From contig JAQIWT010001232.1 of the NCBI GenBank assembly GCA_034696485.1, positions 1 to 11,791 of the forward strand: DNA of 11,791 bases, written 5' to 3'. Of the stretch, positions 9,186 to 11,791 are shown one piece after another. The translations under genes were made by a program, and so were the position numbers. Under the pieces are notes generated by a model. That model worked only from the letters and a program-made list of their open reading frames with translations, had not been told where the DNA came from and ran no database searches. Each line of letters starts with the position of its first letter. Position 1 is the first letter of the stretch. Origin of the DNA: Isohypsibius dastychi. Its lineage: Eukaryota; Tardigrada; Eutardigrada; Parachela; Isohypsibiidae.

Positions 9186-9420
9186 GCAGTTCAAGCTAAT
9201 TCTCTTTCGCACGAATTTCGCCATCACCCAAGTCACTGCTGATACACCAAGATTCAACAAGTTTTTGTGCTGGAAATTGTGAGAGGTCCGTACCTAACCG
9301 GCACCTCACTTGAACCAGCGCTATTTCTCAATTCCTGTATATAAACCAACATAACTACCGCATTTCAGTGACACATTGAACCTTATCGCCATACGGCAAT
9401 CTTTTGACCTGAACGCCACG
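9186..9420 (+). promoter_or_regulatory. Promoter and 5' UTR of Ig-like copy 1 (TATA + initiator)
   Basis: This stretch aligns with 11049-11283 upstream of copy 2, so it belongs to the duplicated unit. TATATAAA lies at 9338-9345 and an initiator-like TTTCAGTG at 9363-9370. The A of TCAGT (9367) is 29 bases from the first T of the TATA box, the usual TATA-to-start distance. The 34 bases before the TATA box (9303-9336) are almost unchanged in the other copy. TTTCAG could alternatively be a trans-splice acceptor, but the outron would then be almost nothing. Confidence 0.6.
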
Positions 9421-10107
9421 ATGCTATTGGCAATAACTGTGACATTTATGGTGCTCATGCCATATTCCTTGGCTACGGCGAATTTCAACATGTCGATGAC
9501 CATACCCCGAACTGACGATCTCAATTCGACCATCCACTTCAGGTGCGATTGGGATTTCGCTGACCCTGGGCTGACCAACTACACCGTTACATGGAAGATC
9601 AAAAGCCCCCTGATCAATGAAAGTTACCAAATGAAAGCACGACCGAAAGAAGAGTGGAAGTGGGGGCCCATCGCCGGCAAGAAATTCATGGCTCCCGGGG
9701 GTCTGGGGAGAATTTTGCTGGACCCGGTGAACCGTTTCAGCAATTTGAAACTTTTCAATCTATCATCTAAATGGAATGGAACATACACCTGTACCATCGC
9801 GGCCATGTCACGTTCTCTTGGAGATAAACCAGTGACCAAAACTGAGGCAATCGAGTTGGGTGTCATAGGTAAGTGTACGTATTGGCTTTGCTACATTTAC
9901 TCCCAAACGTTTTATTTATTAGATGGGCAGTCCTCTGCTACCTCTACCCAAGGATATGTCCGGCCGGACCCCGCGATAAATTGTCCTGAGTCTTACCGAT
10001 GGGAATGTAGAAAAAGGTTCATCTATTATCCCTATCCAAAGAGCAATAAAGAAGTCACGGAAGGTCCCGCGAAATTGGTAGTTCCAGTTGTATGTCCCAT
10101 GCTATGA
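9421..10107 (+). CDS. Secreted Ig-like domain protein, copy 1
   Basis: Two exons, 9421-9868 and 9923-10107, split by a 54-nt intron (GTAAGT...TTATTAG, phase 1), give 210 aa. The start is the ATG matched in copy 2; no ATG exists upstream in frame. A hydrophobic signal peptide (1-20, ending SLATA) leads to an Ig-like domain with C42, core W58 and C124 in a WNGTYTC context typical of strand F. Six N-glycosylation sequons occur, at N23, N35, N53, N66, N113 and N119. Exon 2 encodes a tail of about 60 residues with three further cysteines (170, 178, 207) and a KRFIYYPYP stretch that I do not recognise. There is no transmembrane segment or GPI-type hydrophobic end, so it is probably secreted. Function is unknown: binding, immune or reproductive roles are all possible for such families. 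It heads a tandem array. Confidence 0.85.
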   Translation: MLLAITVTFMVLMPYSLATANFNMSMTIPRTDDLNSTIHFRCDWDFADPGLTNYTVTWKIKSPLINESYQMKARPKEEWKWGPIAGKKFMAPGGLGRILLDPVNRFSNLKLFNLSSKWNGTYTCTIAAMSRSLGDKPVTKTEAIELGVIGKCTYWLCYIYSQTFYLLDGQSSATSTQGYVRPDPAINCPESYRWECRKRFIYYPYPKSNKEVTEGPAKLVVPVVCPML

Positions 10108-10567
10108 ACGGCTCCGAATGTAGAAGATCTGACCCTCGGACGCCTTTTAGTTTTCTGGTGCCGAACTTGTGCCTGGCTAACGAATGCTATCGTCACCCTG
10201 ATTTTAGAAGGAAAGCGTAATTGTTCTCACAGTCCGTACAATGAAACAAAATTAAAATCAAAACAATTTGAGCCTGACCACCTGACGTCAAAATTATTCA
10301 CTTAACACAAGACAAAAAGACCAATAACGAATGATGTTCTAATAAACAATCATCAAAATCATTGACCGGTATAACCCACGCAGTTCTAAAACAAGTTTAA
10401 GTGGAAAATCACCAACAAAAATCGTACAGAATTCATTGGTGCGTTTTTCTGGGCTTTTCTTATACTGACCTTCGAGGTGTCATTGTAAACACAATCTGTG
10501 CAGTTATTTTCTTGGAGAGTAGTAGATAATCGTTACAGCTTTTTGGGTTAGCCTCAAGACCCAATTT
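10108..10567. other. 3' flank of Ig-like copy 1
   Basis: No coding exon is supported here. An AATAAA at 10341-10346, 234 bases past the stop, is the probable polyadenylation signal for copy 1. From about 10500 a hydrophobic reading begins to merge into the relic paralogue (frame containing 10547-10549), but stops at its left and the lack of an ATG prevent a gene call. Confidence 0.45.
10341..10346 (+). terminator. AATAAA polyadenylation signal, Ig-like copy 1
   Basis: First canonical AATAAA downstream of the copy 1 stop, on the same strand. Confidence 0.5.
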
Positions 10568-11045
10568 GCCAACTCTCAACCTAACACTAACAGCTACACC
10601 AGTCGGCCCAGGTCCTTCGTTGAATTCAGGGGTAGCTATGAGCGTTTCGACCATGAATTCACTGACTCCACGTTAGTCTTGACGGTTTTAAGCCCTCTCG
10701 TCAACCAAAACATTTAGATGAGAGCAAGACCGAAAAACACGTGGGATCTGAAAGGCACTGTTGAGGTTAAACCGCTAGCGGAGTCGACGGATGGTGGAGG
10801 AAGAATAACGCTGCGCTGGATTCCGAGAAGCGTGTCAGCAAGTTTGAGTCAGCAATCCGACATCACAAGGAAACCACTTTCGCATGATCCCAACGGCAAA
10901 ATTCACCGAGATTTGGATTTGCAGTCGGCAAGTGTTTTCCAGAAAACTATCCTGTGCGAGGCAAAGGTCTTTCGATCAAAAAGAAATGTTCTTCCAGATG
11001 GTGATAAGTATTGTGCATGGACACTGGACAGTGGCAATTCTGAAT
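10568..11045 (+). pseudogene. Decayed third Ig-like paralogue
   Basis: Translated in the frame of 10547, this stretch aligns without gaps to copy 1 over about 41 residues: EFRG against HFRC, SPLVN against SPLIN, and after one position MRARPKNTW against MKARPKEEW. That position is an in-frame TAG at 10715-10717, where copy 1 has Gln70. The first Ig cysteine is Gly and the core Trp is Leu. Beyond the TAG, 10718-11045 stays open; GGRI matches the GRI of copy 1, and TILC (Cys codon 10955-10957) matches the TYTC motif after an extra segment of about 17 residues. No signal peptide or promoter match is found. The likeliest reading is a pseudogene. A diverged gene that uses the CATTTAG as a splice acceptor is a less likely alternative. 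Confidence 0.6.
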
Positions 11046-11049
11046 TGCC
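11022..11049. repeat. Two adjoining perfect palindromes at the duplication edge
   Basis: CACTG-GA-CAGTG occupies 11022-11033 and GGCAATTC-T-GAATTGCC occupies 11033-11049. The second ends where similarity to the copy 1 promoter begins. Confidence 0.85.
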
Positions 11050-11280
11050 ATTCAGGTTGATTTTCTTTTGCACCAATCTCGCCATCACCTAAGCGACTGC
11101 TGATGCACCAAAACTCAACAGCGTTTTTTGCTGGAAATTGCTAAGAGGTTCATACCTTGCCGCGACCTCACTTGAACAAGCGCTATTTCTCAATTCCTTT
11201 ATAAACCAACATAACTACCACTTTCAGTGAGATTAAATTGAACCTTATCGCCATCCGGCCAATCTTTTGACTAGAACGCT
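11049..11280 (+). promoter_or_regulatory. Promoter and 5' UTR of Ig-like copy 2 (TATA + initiator)
   Basis: This is the counterpart of 9186-9420. TTTATAAA lies at 11198-11205 and TTTCAGTG at 11222-11229, 28 bases between the first T and the A of TCAGT. The block 11165-11197 before the TATA box differs from copy 1 by a single base in my alignment. The 5' leader contains an in-frame TGA before the start, which fixes the start near 11281. Confidence 0.6.
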
Positions 11281-11731
11281 ATGATGTTATTGGCAATAAC
11301 TGTGACTTTGATCGTACTCATGCCGTACTCCTTGGCTACGGCTAACTTCAACATGTCGTTGACCATACCCAAAACTGACAATCTCACCAATTGGACCATT
11401 CACTTCAACTGTGGATGGAATTTCGCTGATCCTGAGCTGACCGACTACACCGTTACATGGAAGATCACCAGCGCCTTGATGAATGAAACTAACCAAGTGA
11501 AAGCGCGGCCGAAAGAAGAGTGGAAGTGGGGGCATGTCATCAGTAAAACATTCACCAGTCAACCGGGTACGGCGAGAATTTTGTTGGATCCGGTGGCCCG
11601 CTACAGCCACTTGAGACTTTTCAGAATATCATCTAAATGGAATGGAACATTCACCTGCACCATCGCGGCCAGATCACGTTCTGGAGTTGAGTCAGTGACC
11701 AAAAGCAAGACAATCGAGTTGGGTGTCGTAG
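11281..11731 (+). CDS. Secreted Ig-like domain protein, copy 2 (first exon only)
   Basis: The first exon runs from ATG 11281 (or the adjacent ATG 11284, which matches copy 1) to a donor GTATGT at 11732, the same place as in copy 1. From 11284 the exon is 448 nt, exactly as in copy 1. The signal peptide differs at only two residues. Numbered from 11284, the Ig residues C43, W59 and C125 are kept, and five sequons occur (N23, N33, N36, N67, N120), several at shifted positions. By my hand alignment about 85 of 129 mature residues are identical to copy 1. The second exon should lie beyond the window. Reading on through the donor gives a stop after eight codons, so the intron must be spliced for the tail to be made. 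Partial by truncation, not broken. Confidence 0.8.
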
Positions 11732-11754
11732 GTATGTGTCCGCAGTGGTCTTGA

Positions 11755-11772
11755 GGGGGGGGGGGGGGGGGG
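11755..11772. repeat. Poly-G run in intron 1 of copy 2
   Basis: Eighteen consecutive G lie 23 bases after the splice donor and are followed by TTTAA-type low complexity to the window edge. Copy 1's intron has no such run. Confidence 0.9.
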
Positions 11773-11791
11773 AAAATTTAATTTAATTTTA

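Noticed and set aside
9376-9420. Longer N-terminus for Ig-like copy 1
   Set aside because: It would start at TTG, not ATG. Copy 2 has an in-frame stop in the same leader, and the ATG at 9421 directly begins the shared signal peptide.
1-11791. Prokaryotic operon, CRISPR array, tRNA or rRNA
   Set aside because: Genes are intron-interrupted metazoan families; the repeats present are microsatellites without spacer architecture; no cloverleaf or rRNA-like sequence was recognised.

Overview
This window is nuclear DNA from a eukaryote, most likely a compact-genome invertebrate. A nematode or another ecdysozoan fits best, but the species cannot be named from sequence alone. The evidence is a set of interrupted genes that join cleanly at GT..AG introns (54 to about 960 bases), metazoan protein families (SMYD, MARVEL-type tetraspan, SANT/Bdp1-like, secreted Ig-like), AATAAA signals, and A/T-rich introns and spacers. 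There is no operon structure, tRNA, rRNA or CRISPR array that I can see.

Layout. 1-782 is non-coding, with an AGAAGT microsatellite at 268-366. 783-3377 (+) is a six-exon SMYD-type MYND/SET protein of 467 aa. 3972-5128 (+) is a four-exon, four-membrane-span MARVEL-like protein of 196 aa. 8504-5626 (-) is a four-exon nuclear protein of 337 aa with a SANT/Myb-like domain resembling the TFIIIB subunit Bdp1. Its first intron appears to be of the rare GC-AG class, and its second intron carries a GC-rich repeat cluster and a C13G10 palindrome. The last 2.6 kb (9186 to the right edge) is a tandem array of small secreted Ig-like genes: one complete copy (9421-10107), one decayed relic (about 10568-11045), and a second intact copy whose first exon (11281-11731) ends near the window edge.

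The first three genes are unrelated housekeeping or regulatory genes with no evident shared pathway. The MARVEL and SANT genes converge. The Ig array is the accessory part: period about 1,863 bases, a strongly conserved TATA + initiator core promoter, near-identical signal peptides and a diverged mature domain. That is the most interesting system here.

Gene models were built by joining exons by hand where frame, splice signals and family motifs agreed. Totals and phases are consistent for all of them. No transcript evidence was available.
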